DNA of 64,000 bases from Alloyangia pacifica (GCF_003111685.1 NZ_CP022191.1:62001-126000); one strand, 5' to 3'. Shown: positions 44,403-53,083, numbered from the stretch's first letter. Translations and numbers: made by a program. Notes: generated by a model not told the origin, from the sequence alone.

Positions 44403-45694
44403 GGATGGAAACGATGAAAGACACCCAGACCCCGCATATCCCCGTGGTGATCGTCGGCGGCGGGCAGGCAGGCCTGTCGACCGCCTACTGCCTCAAGAAG
44501 AAGGGGATCGAGAGCATCGTCTTCGAGCGGCACGAGAAGTTTCATTCGTGGCGCAACAGCCGCTGGGACAGCTTCTGCCTCGTCACCCCGAACTGGCAGT
44601 GCCGCCTGCCCGATTTCCACTATGACCGCGAGTATGGTGGCACCGATCCCGACGGCTTCATGCTCAAGGAAGAGATCACCGACTACGTCGACGCCTTTGC
44701 CGCGATGGCGCAGCCCAACCTGCGCGAGAACGTCGAAGTGACCCGCGTGGTCCCGGACGCTGAGGGCGGCTTCACCGTCGAGACCTCGATCGGCACATGT
44801 ACCTGCGATCAGGTGGTGATCGCCACCGGCGGCTACGACACGCCGATCGAGCCGCCCTACGCCAAGAACCTCTCGCCCGAGGTCTTCCAGATGCACTCGG
44901 TCGACTACCGGAACGTCGACCAGTTCCCCGAGGGTGGCGTGCTGATCGTCGGCACCGGCCAGTCGGGCGTGCAGCTGATGGAGGATTTCTGCCGCGCCGG
45001 ACGCGACGTGCACCTCGCCGTCGGACCCGCGCCGCGCAGCCCGCGCAAGTATCGGGGCCGCGATGCCACCGACTGGCTTTATGACGCCGGGCACTATGCG
45101 ATCACCATCGCCGAGCACCCCGACCCGGTGAAGGCGCTGACCCAGACCAACCACTACATGTCGGGTCGCGACGGTGGCAAAGAGATCGACCTGCGCCGCT
45201 TCCACGTCGAGCAAGGCGTCGAGCTTTATGGCTCTCTGGCGGATATGGACGGGACCACGGTGAAATTCCTGCCCGATCTGACGAAGAACCTCGACGACGC
45301 CGACCGCTCCTACGTCGGCATCCGCACCCAGATCGATGCCTATATCGCCCGCGAAGGCATCGATGCGCCAGAGGAGCCGACTTTCGAGAAGCTCTGGAAG
45401 CCGCAAGCCGAACGCACCGAGATCGACCTTGCCGAGGCAGGCATCACCTCGGTGCTTTGGGCCATCGGCTTTCGTCCCGACTATTCGTGGATCGAGGCGG
45501 ATGTCTTCGACGCCCGCGGCAAACCCATCTTCGACCGCGGCGTGACCGAACACCCGGGTCTGCATTTCATCGGGCTTGGCTGGCTGAACACCTGGGGCTC
45601 GGGGCGCTTCCTTGGCATCGAGGAAGACAGCCGTCACCTCGCCGGGCAGATCGCGGCGCAACTGGCCGGCGCGGCGCAGCGGGCGGCGGGCTGA
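44399..45694 (+). CDS. MSMEG_0569-family flavin-dependent oxidoreductase (NitH)
   Basis: A 431-residue flavoprotein related to flavin-containing monooxygenases. The FAD motif is VVIVGGGQAGLSTAYCLKKK (about residues 16-35). A second dinucleotide motif, LIVGTGQSGVQLMEDFCRAG, binds NAD(P)H. The C-terminal ATG-like segment LHFIGLGWLNTWGSGRFLGI completes the fold. It is the last of the seven core Nit1C genes. ATG 44399 overlaps nitG; ATG 44405 or 44414 would also be acceptable. It may hydroxylate nitrogen on a pathway intermediate, but this is not known. Confidence 0.9.
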   Translation: MRMETMKDTQTPHIPVVIVGGGQAGLSTAYCLKKKGIESIVFERHEKFHSWRNSRWDSFCLVTPNWQCRLPDFHYDREYGGTDPDGFMLKEEITDYVDAFAAMAQPNLRENVEVTRVVPDAEGGFTVETSIGTCTCDQVVIATGGYDTPIEPPYAKNLSPEVFQMHSVDYRNVDQFPEGGVLIVGTGQSGVQLMEDFCRAGRDVHLAVGPAPRSPRKYRGRDATDWLYDAGHYAITIAEHPDPVKALTQTNHYMSGRDGGKEIDLRRFHVEQGVELYGSLADMDGTTVKFLPDLTKNLDDADRSYVGIRTQIDAYIAREGIDAPEEPTFEKLWKPQAERTEIDLAEAGITSVLWAIGFRPDYSWIEADVFDARGKPIFDRGVTEHPGLHFIGLGWLNTWGSGRFLGIEEDSRHLAGQIAAQLAGAAQRAAG

Positions 45695-46530
45695 TGCTGG
45701 ATGTGGACACCACAGGGGTGGGGGTGCTTACCCGCCAGCGCCTCGGGATGCAACAGCTTTCGCCGCACGGGCTATCCGAGACATGGGCGCTCGGCTTTTG
45801 CGGCGACATCCATTGGCAGCTGCTCGCGGCGACGCTGGGACAGGAAGAATTCGGATTCCGCACCGCCGATGGCCGCCCTATCTACGCCGCCTTCTGCGCG
45901 ACCCGGATCGAGCTGCCCCGGTCGCGAGACCTGCTCGGCGCCGAACTCGACATCCGCTCGCGCCTCGCCAGCTTGGGCGGGGCCTGCATCGGCTCGCGTC
46001 ACGAGTTTCGGCAAGGCGGGCAAGTGATCGGCTCGCTATTGATGCTGTCGACCTTCGTCACGCATGACGAGACCGGCTCCAATCGCCGGATCGTGCGCGC
46101 GATGCCGGAGCGCGATTGCATGCTGCCCGAGGCCGGGGTCGAGTTAAAGGAGTTGGATGCGCGGGCAAGGAGTGTCTTGCGCACGCTGCGGGGGCAGCGG
46201 GTCGACGAGGGCGTCAGGCTCACGCCAAGCCCGAGCCTAGATTTCAACGCTGTTGGTCTGCTCTACTTCGTAAGCTTCACCCGACTTGCGGAGAGCGTGT
46301 CGAATTCCGTCGACCGCGTCCGTGCAAGGGAGATCATCTACCTTGGCAACCTCGATCAGGGCGAGACCGTCAAGGTTCTGCAAAACGGTACCGAGGCGCT
46401 GGTGGCGCGTGAGGACGGCAAGATCATTGCCCATGTCACCGTCGCTCGCGAGGCGCAATGCCATAGCCTTGCCCTTGAAGAGCGGACCGAGGCACCGGGC
46501 ACGCAGATTCAGCCTGAAGAACGTCGCTGA
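45694..46530 (+). CDS. LnmK/Pnap_2097-like hot-dog fold protein
   Basis: A 278-residue protein with the pattern of the LnmK N-terminal and Pnap_2097 biosynthesis families: RQRLGMQQLSPHGLSETWAL near the start, ARSVLRTLRGQRVDEG in the middle, and DFNAVGLLYFVSFTRLAES near residue 180. LnmK is a bifunctional acyltransferase/decarboxylase of leinamycin synthesis with a double hot-dog fold; other members sit in uncharacterised clusters. ATG 45694 shares a base with the nitH stop (TGATG), so it is coupled to the Nit1C operon. It suggests that an acyl thioester is handled in the pathway and that the cluster makes a metabolite. No acyl carrier protein or adenylation gene is seen here. Confidence 0.75.
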   Translation: MLDVDTTGVGVLTRQRLGMQQLSPHGLSETWALGFCGDIHWQLLAATLGQEEFGFRTADGRPIYAAFCATRIELPRSRDLLGAELDIRSRLASLGGACIGSRHEFRQGGQVIGSLLMLSTFVTHDETGSNRRIVRAMPERDCMLPEAGVELKELDARARSVLRTLRGQRVDEGVRLTPSPSLDFNAVGLLYFVSFTRLAESVSNSVDRVRAREIIYLGNLDQGETVKVLQNGTEALVAREDGKIIAHVTVAREAQCHSLALEERTEAPGTQIQPEERR

Positions 46531-47210
46531 CACCAAGCAGCACCATTGCTGCACTAGAAATTGTCTCGGCTCCATAGACCTGGGACGAATTCTGCGGCCA
46601 CGCGCGCAAACTGCCTGGCAAGCGCTTCGGCTTCCCTTGGAACGTCTCGCCCGGGCGCGCGCCTGGACCGACACTACCGCCTCCGGCGCGGCATCCATCA
46701 GGGGCTCGCAAGGCGGTCCAGTCACCAAGCCCGAGAGGCCTCGCGTCGCGGCCGCGCAGGGCGGACCTGCCTGGCTGTGCCCATATTGATTGGGCGGCAA
46801 CACCGACGCACTGATCGCCAAAGCCCGTGCAAGTGGATCTCTGCGGATCAGGTGCAGCTCGCGCCTCACCTCCCATCATCCATTCAATACATAGTTTCCC
46901 AAAAAATTGTCTGCATTGTAGCTCAGGAGGGTGCGGCAAAATGGCTCTAACTTCTCTGAAACTCCTGCATTAATCGTGATTTTAGTGAAATATTTCAGCT
47001 CCTTAAGACTGCCTTGTATTTGTATGCCAATTCAATACATACATTATCACAACATCATGACTTGAAGCGACACTTACCGTATGGCTATCACGCCTCATCT
47101 TGAGGGTGGCCAGCTCCCAACCACGCGCATGTCTGTCCGCCCTCGCCCGGCGCTTGAGTCACGCGTGTTTCTCAGCAGGCGCCACACCAAACTGGAAGTG
47201 AAGGCAAACT
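46531..47210. other. Intergenic region behind the Nit1C operon
   Basis: No gene is recognised. The right third turns AT-rich and carries ATTCAATACATA (46882-46893) and the composite box at 47020-47043. The left part is GC-rich, with open frames on both strands but no family similarity I can name; it could be a decayed gene. Confidence 0.4.
47020..47043 (+). promoter_or_regulatory. ATTGTATGC-like box upstream of the 60-residue membrane protein
   Basis: TTGTATGCCAATT (47020-47032) differs at one position from the TTGTATGCAAATT part of the MocR/nitB boxes. TGTATG (47021-47026) and CATACA (47038-47043) also form an inverted repeat. It lies about 170 bp upstream of the small gene. Confidence 0.5.
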
Positions 47211-47393
47211 ATGATTTGGGTTCCCATCGCGCTCGGGCTGTTCAAGTTCACCGTTCTAGGTGCAACCTTTGTCCTATGCATCAGGGCGCAACGCGAGGGA
47301 GAGCGAGAGGATGAAGAGCGAGAGGAAGCCAGACGGCAGCAGCTGCTGCTTGCGGAGTCCGCCTCAGAAACGGATTTGAAGGTCGCAGAATGA
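47211..47393 (+). CDS. Small single-span membrane protein (60 residues)
   Basis: The product starts MIWVPIALGLFKFTVLGATF, a membrane helix over residues 3-24, followed by a highly charged tail (REGEREDEEREEARRQQLLL) that is probably a cytoplasmic helix. ATG 47211 has AAGG six bases upstream. I know no family. A box resembling the MocR-associated sites lies upstream, so it may belong to the same regulon as the Nit1C and aminolevulinate operons. It is too short for certainty, but helix, tail and ribosome binding site together argue for a real gene. Confidence 0.5.
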   Translation: MIWVPIALGLFKFTVLGATFVLCIRAQREGEREDEEREEARRQQLLLAESASETDLKVAE

Positions 47394-48268
47394 TGTCATA
47401 GGTTTGTAGTCCCGTCGGACAAGACCACCGGCGATAGCCATCGCAGGGTCGCTCCAAGATCATTTTCCTCGATCGGCTCGGCACTCCGTGGATAGGCCTT
47501 CGACCCGAAGTTGATCGCCCGCCAGTCACTGGCGAACCAGGTGCCGAGCATGGCGATCGAAGTCGCGGCTCCCTCGCAGGACGAGAGGCCCTGCTCGAAG
47601 TAGCGGATCTTGCGCCGCTCCAGATCGCCACCCTCACCCAGACCCGTGGCGGCGTCTCATCGGCCCCGTCACAGTCGGCCGGACACAACGAGTCTCTTCG
47701 CTGGCGCTGCTGCTTCCGAGATCGCTGCTCGCGCTGGCCGCCTGTCCATTGCCGTCGCCGCTCGCTTGATCCCGCCCGGTCGCGGCGCCAGCCCGCCGAT
47801 ACCTCTCATCTCTCTCCGCACGACCTCTCACTGGCGCCTTTGACCATATAGCCGAATGTACCGCGACGATGCGGCGGCTTTGGGAGGCCCAAACTTCAGA
47901 TAAACTGAAAATATGTCACATTGGGCATTTGAGCGGTTGCGCGCCGGAGCAATTCGAAAAGCGAAAACGAAACGAAATCCGTTTTGCCATGAGAACGGAA
48001 AGCACCCGGTGCTTTCTCCCTCTGGCGCATACCTGCTCCGCACAAGACTGCCGGTTCTCCGGTTCCAAAAATGGGCCAGACGTGGTGCCGGCCTCGTCGA
48101 AGCCAAGGCTCGGGCAGGCTCGCAAGGGCGACAGCACCTGCGCTGTCGGATATGTTCGCACACAGCGCTGCCCCGTCAGCCGTTCTGCCAGCAAGTCGAT
48201 GTGATCGACGTAGCCTGACCCTCTTGGAGGTTGCCGATTTCCAATCGAAACTGAACCGGGCGCGGAGA
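47394..48268. other. Non-coding or decayed region
   Basis: On the minus strand 47391-47640 can be read as a C-terminal fragment (RKIRYFEQGLSSCEGAATSI followed by AMLGTWFASDWRA) with no preceding start, which looks like the tail of a lost gene of unknown type. A plus-strand 101-codon frame at 47913-48218 (MSHWAFERLRAGAIRKAKTK at its start) has no similarity I recognise and no clear ribosome binding site. Nothing else is seen. Confidence 0.35.
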
Positions 48269-49174
48269 TCAGAAATCGAAACTGTCGATGTCGCGGATGT
48301 AGGCCTCGAAGAAGTCGGTGAAGGTGCCGACCAGCGGCGGCAGTTTCTCGTAGGGTGGATAGTAGAGCATGAGGTTGAGCGGCGGCAGCTGCCATCCCGG
48401 CAACACCAGCTCGAGCGCGCCGGAGATCAGCCCTTCCCGCACCAGAAAATCGGGCAGGTTGACCATGCCGTTCCCCGACAGCGCCATCTCGTAGAGGAAC
48501 TCGCCGTTGTTCGAGGTGACTCTGGTCCCGGCGCGCAGCGCCCGGCGCTGGCCGCCGCGGGTGAAAGTCCAGGTCTCGGCCGCGCCCCCACGGCCATAGG
48601 ACAGGCAGTGTTCGGGCAGCAGGTCGTCGGGGGACTCCGGGCGCGGGATGCGCTCGAAGAGCGAGGGCGAAGCGACCACCTGCCGGGGTACCTGACAGAT
48701 CCGCCGCCAGATCGTCGACTTGTCCGCCGGCGGATCCGAGATGCGGATCGCGAGATCGCAGTTGGCGTCAAGGATATCGACCAGCACATCGGTCAGATGC
48801 ACGTCGAGTGCGATATGCGGATAGGCCAGCCGGAAGCTCGCCACCAGACCCGGCATCAGCCGCATGCCGAACGACATCGGCGCGTTGATCGCCAGCTGCC
48901 CCCGGTCGGGCCTCGTGGTGCGCGTGACCTCCTCGGTCACCCTGTCGAACTCTTCGAGCACCGGGCGGTAGCGCGCCGCGACCATCGCCCCTGCCCCGGT
49001 GAGCGAGACCTGCCGTGTCGTGCGCAGCAGCAATTGCTGGCCGAGGTCTTCCTCGAGCTGGGCGATGATCCTGGTGATCGAGGCCGGCGTCATCCGAAGG
49101 CTGCGGGCCGCCCCGGCGAAACTGCCCTGCTCGACGACTTCAAGAAAGACCCGGATCGGCTTGATGGTCTGCAT
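48269..49174 (-). CDS. LysR-family regulator of the quinone-detoxification operon
   Basis: A 301-residue LysR-type regulator. The helix-turn-helix is FLEVVEQGSFAGAARSLRMT then PASITRIIAQLE, and the effector domain spans about residues 90-298. Like the LysR at 27398 it carries a LAIRISDPPADKSTIWRRI-type motif of the subgroup linked with quinone and aldehyde genes. It is divergent from the ring-cleavage dioxygenase operon with 114 bp between them. In that gap CTATTCTTGAA (49223-49233) and CTATCTTGAA (49248-49257) form an imperfect direct repeat 25 bp apart, a possible operator. Confidence 0.9.
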   Translation of the reverse strand: MQTIKPIRVFLEVVEQGSFAGAARSLRMTPASITRIIAQLEEDLGQQLLLRTTRQVSLTGAGAMVAARYRPVLEEFDRVTEEVTRTTRPDRGQLAINAPMSFGMRLMPGLVASFRLAYPHIALDVHLTDVLVDILDANCDLAIRISDPPADKSTIWRRICQVPRQVVASPSLFERIPRPESPDDLLPEHCLSYGRGGAAETWTFTRGGQRRALRAGTRVTSNNGEFLYEMALSGNGMVNLPDFLVREGLISGALELVLPGWQLPPLNLMLYYPPYEKLPPLVGTFTDFFEAYIRDIDSFDF

Positions 49175-49222
49175 CGCGCCAGATTGTTTCGATCCGGCGT
49201 AATAGTAAATGCCCGCGAGTTT

Positions 49223-49257
49223 CTATTCTTGAAAATTATCGTAGCCCCTATCTTGAA
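49223..49257 (+). promoter_or_regulatory. Imperfect direct repeat upstream of the dioxygenase operon
   Basis: CTATTCTTGAA (49223-49233) recurs as CTATCTTGAA (49248-49257) in the LysR/dioxygenase divergent region, 30-65 bp before the dioxygenase start. The spacing is compatible with a LysR recognition plus activation site, but LysR sites are usually dyads, so this is tentative. Confidence 0.35.
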
Positions 49258-49288
49258 TGCAACAGACACAGACTCGATGGAGATCGAA

Positions 49289-50221
49289 ATGATCACGGAC
49301 ATCAAAGGGCTGCACCACGTCACCTCGATGGCGGCGGACGCGGCCGAGAACAATCGCTTCTTCACCGACACGCTCGGCCTGCGCCGGGTCAAGAAGACCG
49401 TCAACTTCGACGCGCCCGAGGTTTACCACCTCTACTACGGCGACGAGATCGGCACCCCCGGCTCGGTAATGACCTATTTTCCCTTCGGCCAGATGCCCCG
49501 CGGGCGTCGCGGTACCGGTGAGGTCGGCGTGACCGAGTTCGCCGTGCCCGAGGGCGCGCTTGGCTACTGGAAGGACCGGCTCGCCGCCAAGGGCGCGACT
49601 GGTCTCACCGAAAGCAGCTTCCTCGGCGAGACCCGGCTGGAGTTCGCCGGCCCCGACGGCGACCGCTTCGCGCTGGTGGAGAGCCCTGATCGCGGCCGCA
49701 CCGCCTGGACCGGCGCCGGCGTATCCGAAGAGGCCGGAATCCTCGGCTTCCACGGCGCCCGGATGCGGCTGCGCGACAGCGCCGCCACCGCCGAGCTGCT
49801 GAGCTTCATGGGCTACCAGAAGGACGAGACCGACGGCGCCGTGACCCGCTACCGCATCGAGGGCGGCAACGCCGCCGACACCATCGACCTCGAGGCGGTG
49901 CCCGGAGGTCAGGCCGCGGCGCAGGGCGCGGGATCGGTGCATCACATCGCCTTTGCAGTCGAGGACCGCGCGGCGCAGCTGCGGGTGCGCGACGCGCTGC
50001 TCGACACCGGCTACCAGGTGACCCCGGTGATCGACCGCGACTACTTCTGGGCGATCTACTTCCGCACCCCCGGCGGGGTGCTCTTCGAGATCGCCACCAA
50101 CGAGCCCGGCTTCGACCGGGACGAGGACACCGCGAACCTCGGGCAGGCGCTGAAGCTGCCGACCAGATACGAGCCGTACCGCGGCCAGATCGAAGGGCGT
50201 CTGCCCGCAATTGGAGCCTGA
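49289..50221 (+). CDS. Ring-cleaving dioxygenase, VOC family (MhqO-like)
   Basis: A 310-residue two-module vicinal-oxygen-chelate protein, like MhqO/MhqA hydroquinone or catechol dioxygenases. Metal ligands are suggested by ITDIKGLHHVTSMAADAAEN (module 1), GSVHHIAFAVEDRAAQ (module 2) and the Glu in GGVLFEIATNEPGF. ATG 49289 has GGAG six bases upstream; ATG 49277 is an alternative. It is the first gene of an operon with a hydrolase, acetyltransferase and pirin, the set seen in quinone/electrophile detoxification systems such as Bacillus mhqNOP, though there the regulator is of MarR type. Confidence 0.88.
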   Translation: MITDIKGLHHVTSMAADAAENNRFFTDTLGLRRVKKTVNFDAPEVYHLYYGDEIGTPGSVMTYFPFGQMPRGRRGTGEVGVTEFAVPEGALGYWKDRLAAKGATGLTESSFLGETRLEFAGPDGDRFALVESPDRGRTAWTGAGVSEEAGILGFHGARMRLRDSAATAELLSFMGYQKDETDGAVTRYRIEGGNAADTIDLEAVPGGQAAAQGAGSVHHIAFAVEDRAAQLRVRDALLDTGYQVTPVIDRDYFWAIYFRTPGGVLFEIATNEPGFDRDEDTANLGQALKLPTRYEPYRGQIEGRLPAIGA

Positions 50222-50226
50222 TCGCC

Positions 50227-50832
50227 ATGACCCAGACCCTGAGCTACCACGCCCGCACCCGTGCCCCCGATCCGGGGGCGCCGCTGATCTTCGCGTTTCA
50301 TGGCACCGGCGGAGACGAGACCCAGTTCTTCGAACTGGTGCGGCAGATCCACCCCGGCGCAGGCATCGTCTCGCCCCGGGGAGACGTCTCGGAAGGCGGC
50401 GCCGCGCGCTTCTTTCGGCGCACCGGCGAGGGCGTCTACGACATGGAGGACCTCGCCGAGCGGACCGCGCGGATGGCGGCCTTCATCGCCGCGCACAAAG
50501 CCGTCAATCCGGGCGTTCCGGTCTATGGCTTCGGCTATTCCAACGGCGCCAACATCCTCGCTTCGGTGGTGATGGCGCAACCCGATCTCTTCGACCGGAT
50601 CGGACTGCTGCACCCGCTGATCCCGTGGCAGCCGGCGCCGATCGATCTCGGCGGTCGGCGCGTGCTGGTCACCGCCGGGCGCCGCGATCCGATCTGCCCG
50701 TGGTCGCTCACCGAAGGGCTGCTGACGTGGCTGGTCGACAGTGGTGCCGACGTCCGGACCGAGATCCACGACGGCGGCCACGAGATCCGGCAGGGCGAGA
50801 TCGCGGCCCTGGCCGAGCTGCTCACCGCATGA
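50227..50832 (+). CDS. Alpha/beta hydrolase (phospholipase/carboxylesterase family, MhqD-like)
   Basis: A 201-residue serine hydrolase. The nucleophile elbow is GFGYSNGANI (Ser near residue 103), the oxyanion region FAFHGTGGDETQFF is near the N-terminus, and the triad Asp and His are in TAGRRDPICPW and IHDGGHEI. The family includes MhqD, encoded beside hydroquinone dioxygenases. It begins five bases after the dioxygenase stop, so the genes are co-translated. Confidence 0.88.
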   Translation: MTQTLSYHARTRAPDPGAPLIFAFHGTGGDETQFFELVRQIHPGAGIVSPRGDVSEGGAARFFRRTGEGVYDMEDLAERTARMAAFIAAHKAVNPGVPVYGFGYSNGANILASVVMAQPDLFDRIGLLHPLIPWQPAPIDLGGRRVLVTAGRRDPICPWSLTEGLLTWLVDSGADVRTEIHDGGHEIRQGEIAALAELLTA

Positions 50833-50897
50833 CCTGCCGCGGCGCCCTCTCCCCGGGCGCCGGAGGCTTCTCCCAGACCCATGCAGGAGACATCGAA

Positions 50898-51197
50898 ATG
50901 ACCGATCCGATCATCCGCTACAGCGAAACCGACAGCAAAGCGCGCTACGTCGCCACGGTGGAGGGTGCCGCGGGCGAAGGCGAGTTGACCATCTCCAAGG
51001 TCTCGCCGACCCTCATCATCGCCGACCACACCGCGGTGCCTGACAGCATGCGCGGCATGGGCATCGCCAAGGCACTGGTGCTCCGCCTTCTCGCGGACGC
51101 CCGCGGCAAGGGCCAGCGCATCGTGCCGCTCTGCCCCTTCGTGCGTGGCTACGCGATGCGCCACAGCGACGAGACCGCCGACGTCATCCAGTGGTGA
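50898..51197 (+). CDS. Small GNAT-fold N-acetyltransferase (Acetyltransf_CG, PF14542 type)
   Basis: A 99-residue protein beginning MTDPIIRYSETDSKARYVAT and containing HTAVPDSMRGMGIAKALVLR and GQRIVPLCPFVRGYAMRH, the compact acetyltransferase motif that binds CoA with a Cys near the end. ATG 50898 has AGGAGA seven bases upstream. The small size is normal for this family. It is the third gene of the quinone-detoxification operon. Confidence 0.85.
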   Translation: MTDPIIRYSETDSKARYVATVEGAAGEGELTISKVSPTLIIADHTAVPDSMRGMGIAKALVLRLLADARGKGQRIVPLCPFVRGYAMRHSDETADVIQW

Positions 51198-51325
51198 CCC
51201 CGCCGGTCGCCGGGCCCGCGAACACAGCGCCGCCGTGCGCAAGTCCTGCGGGCGAGGCATCGCCCGTGGCAGGACGACACACAGGACAGAGGCGGTAACG
51301 CCGGCCACCCCAGAGGAGACCCGAG

Positions 51326-52291
51326 ATGAGCTGGAACCCTACCCATAGCCCTGAATGCCCGGACTTTGGCTGCGGCGCGCTCGAGACGCTGATCATCCCC
51401 CGCGCCCGCGATATCGGCGGCTTTGACGTCCGCCGCGCCCTGCCCTCGCCGAAGCGGCAGATGGTCGGACCGTTCATCTTCTTTGACCAGATGGGCCCCG
51501 CCGAGTTCATCACCGAGGGCGGCATCGACGTGCGCCCGCATCCGCATATCGGGCTCGGCACGGTCACCTACCTCTACCAGGGCGAGTTCGAGCACCGCGA
51601 CAGCATCGGCAGCCACCAGATGATCTACCCCGGCGAGGTCAACTGGATGACCGCGGGCCGCGGCGTGACCCATTCGGAACACACCAGCGAAAAGACCCGC
51701 GGCACCCGCCACAGCCTTTTTGGCATCCAGACCTGGATCGCCCTGCCCGAACACCTCGAGGAAAGCGACCCCGGCTTCGAGCACCACGGCAAGGAGGCGC
51801 TTCCGTTGATCTCCGACGGTGGCAGCGAAGCCCGGCTCATCCTCGGCGCCGCCTATGGCGAGAAAAGCCCTGTGACCATGCCGTCCGAAACCTTCTACCT
51901 CGACGTCGTGCTGCAGCCGGGCGCCGGGTTCCCCTTGCCCGAGGATCAGGAAGACCGCGGCATCTACGTCACCGAAGGCGCGATCGAGGTCGCAGGCGAC
52001 ATCTTCGAGGCCGGTCGCATGATGGTGTTCCGCCCCGGCGACCGGATTTCGGCCAAGGCCGGTCCCCAGGGCGCCCGCCTCATGGCGCTCGGCGGCGCGA
52101 CCATGAACGGACCAAGGTATATCTGGTGGAATTTCGTCTCGTCGTCAAAGGACCGCATCGAACAGGCCAAGGAGGACTGGAAGGCCGCCGACTGGGCGAA
52201 CGGTCCCTTCCGCCTGCCGCCCGGCGACGAGCAGGAGTTCATCCCGATCACCGAAGAGCTGGACCGCACCCGCCCGAGAAACTGGGACTAG
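51326..52291 (+). CDS. Pirin family protein
   Basis: A 321-residue bicupin. The N-terminal cupin carries the metal-binding residues in RPHPHIGLGTVTYLYQGEFE (two His) and SIGSHQMIYPGEVNWMTAGR (His), with a fourth His in GVTHSEHTSE. The C-terminal cupin follows to about residue 285. Pirins of this kind oxidise quercetin or act as iron-dependent regulators. The gene follows the small acetyltransferase by 128 bp and probably ends the operon. Confidence 0.9.
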   Translation: MSWNPTHSPECPDFGCGALETLIIPRARDIGGFDVRRALPSPKRQMVGPFIFFDQMGPAEFITEGGIDVRPHPHIGLGTVTYLYQGEFEHRDSIGSHQMIYPGEVNWMTAGRGVTHSEHTSEKTRGTRHSLFGIQTWIALPEHLEESDPGFEHHGKEALPLISDGGSEARLILGAAYGEKSPVTMPSETFYLDVVLQPGAGFPLPEDQEDRGIYVTEGAIEVAGDIFEAGRMMVFRPGDRISAKAGPQGARLMALGGATMNGPRYIWWNFVSSSKDRIEQAKEDWKAADWANGPFRLPPGDEQEFIPITEELDRTRPRNWD

Positions 52292-52735
52292 TTTCCGCGA
52301 ATGAACATGCATAGCGAGGCAGATCGATGGCGCACTTGCAAGCTCAGGGGCGGATAACGCTGAATTATGTGACAAATAGACTCTCGATATAACGTCATTT
52401 CTTACTTATGGACGTCGCGAACTCTGAGCGCCCCGGGTTTGCCGGAGGCTGATTGTCGTTAGATACGCGGCCGTGTTTTCAGTTTCCCGAGCTGCGTAGA
52501 AGTTGGCTTCTGCTTCGGCTGGCGGGATGTTCCGAGCCTCATCGCGGCATTGGTGGCGCGGATGGGTGAGCTCCCCAATGCGCCGATCGACGTGACGAAA
52601 GTGCCCTGCATTCTCCGTCTGCCGCACACTTAATCGCAGCAACGTCCAAGGCGGGTTTGAAGCGGCGCAAGGCCTCATCGAAAGATACCCGTTGGCACAC
52701 TACCGGAAGCGGATCGATCAAGACGGCTGAACAAC
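52292..52735 (-). pseudogene. IS3-family transposase 3' remnant and undefined flanks
   Basis: On the minus strand about 52600-52406 reads RNIPPAEAEANFYAARETEN, the typical C-terminus of an IS3-family OrfB transposase, followed by a drifted tail to a stop at 52406. The rest of the transposase and the element ends are missing. The flanking bases 52292-52405 and 52601-52735 show no gene I can name. Confidence 0.65.
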
Positions 52736-53037
52736 ATGGCAAACCAAGGCTGACCGCGTCTGGCCTTGGCTGCGTTCATGGGCGTCGGCGCGGGTGATGG
52801 ACAGTCCCAGACCAACGCTGCCCTGCGCGGCACCGCGTGCCGCATCGATGCGGTAGAAGGGGCGGAATACCTCCTCGAGCAGATGGTCCGGGATGCCGGG
52901 GCCGTGGTCGCGGATGATGACGTCGACCATGTCTCGCGTCTTGCGGAAATTGACCTCCGCGCTGCCCCCGTATTTCACGGCATTCTCCAGCAGATTGCGC
53001 AGCGCATGAGCAAAATCCTCTTTCTCACACCCAAACT
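52736..53037 (-). pseudogene. Histidine kinase C-terminal fragment
   Basis: The minus strand encodes HALRNLLENAVKYGGSAEVN (N-box), VIIRDHGPGIPDHLLEEVF (G1) and GSVGLGLSITRADAHE (G2), the ATPase domain of a sensor kinase. Start, sensor and H-box are absent, and the end runs into unrelated codons. It lies between the IS3 remnant and the toxin gene, marking a deletion scar. Confidence 0.75.
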
Positions 53038-53083
53038 TGGAATTCGGGATCGGGCAAGTAACGGGATCAGCCCCGATGGGAGG

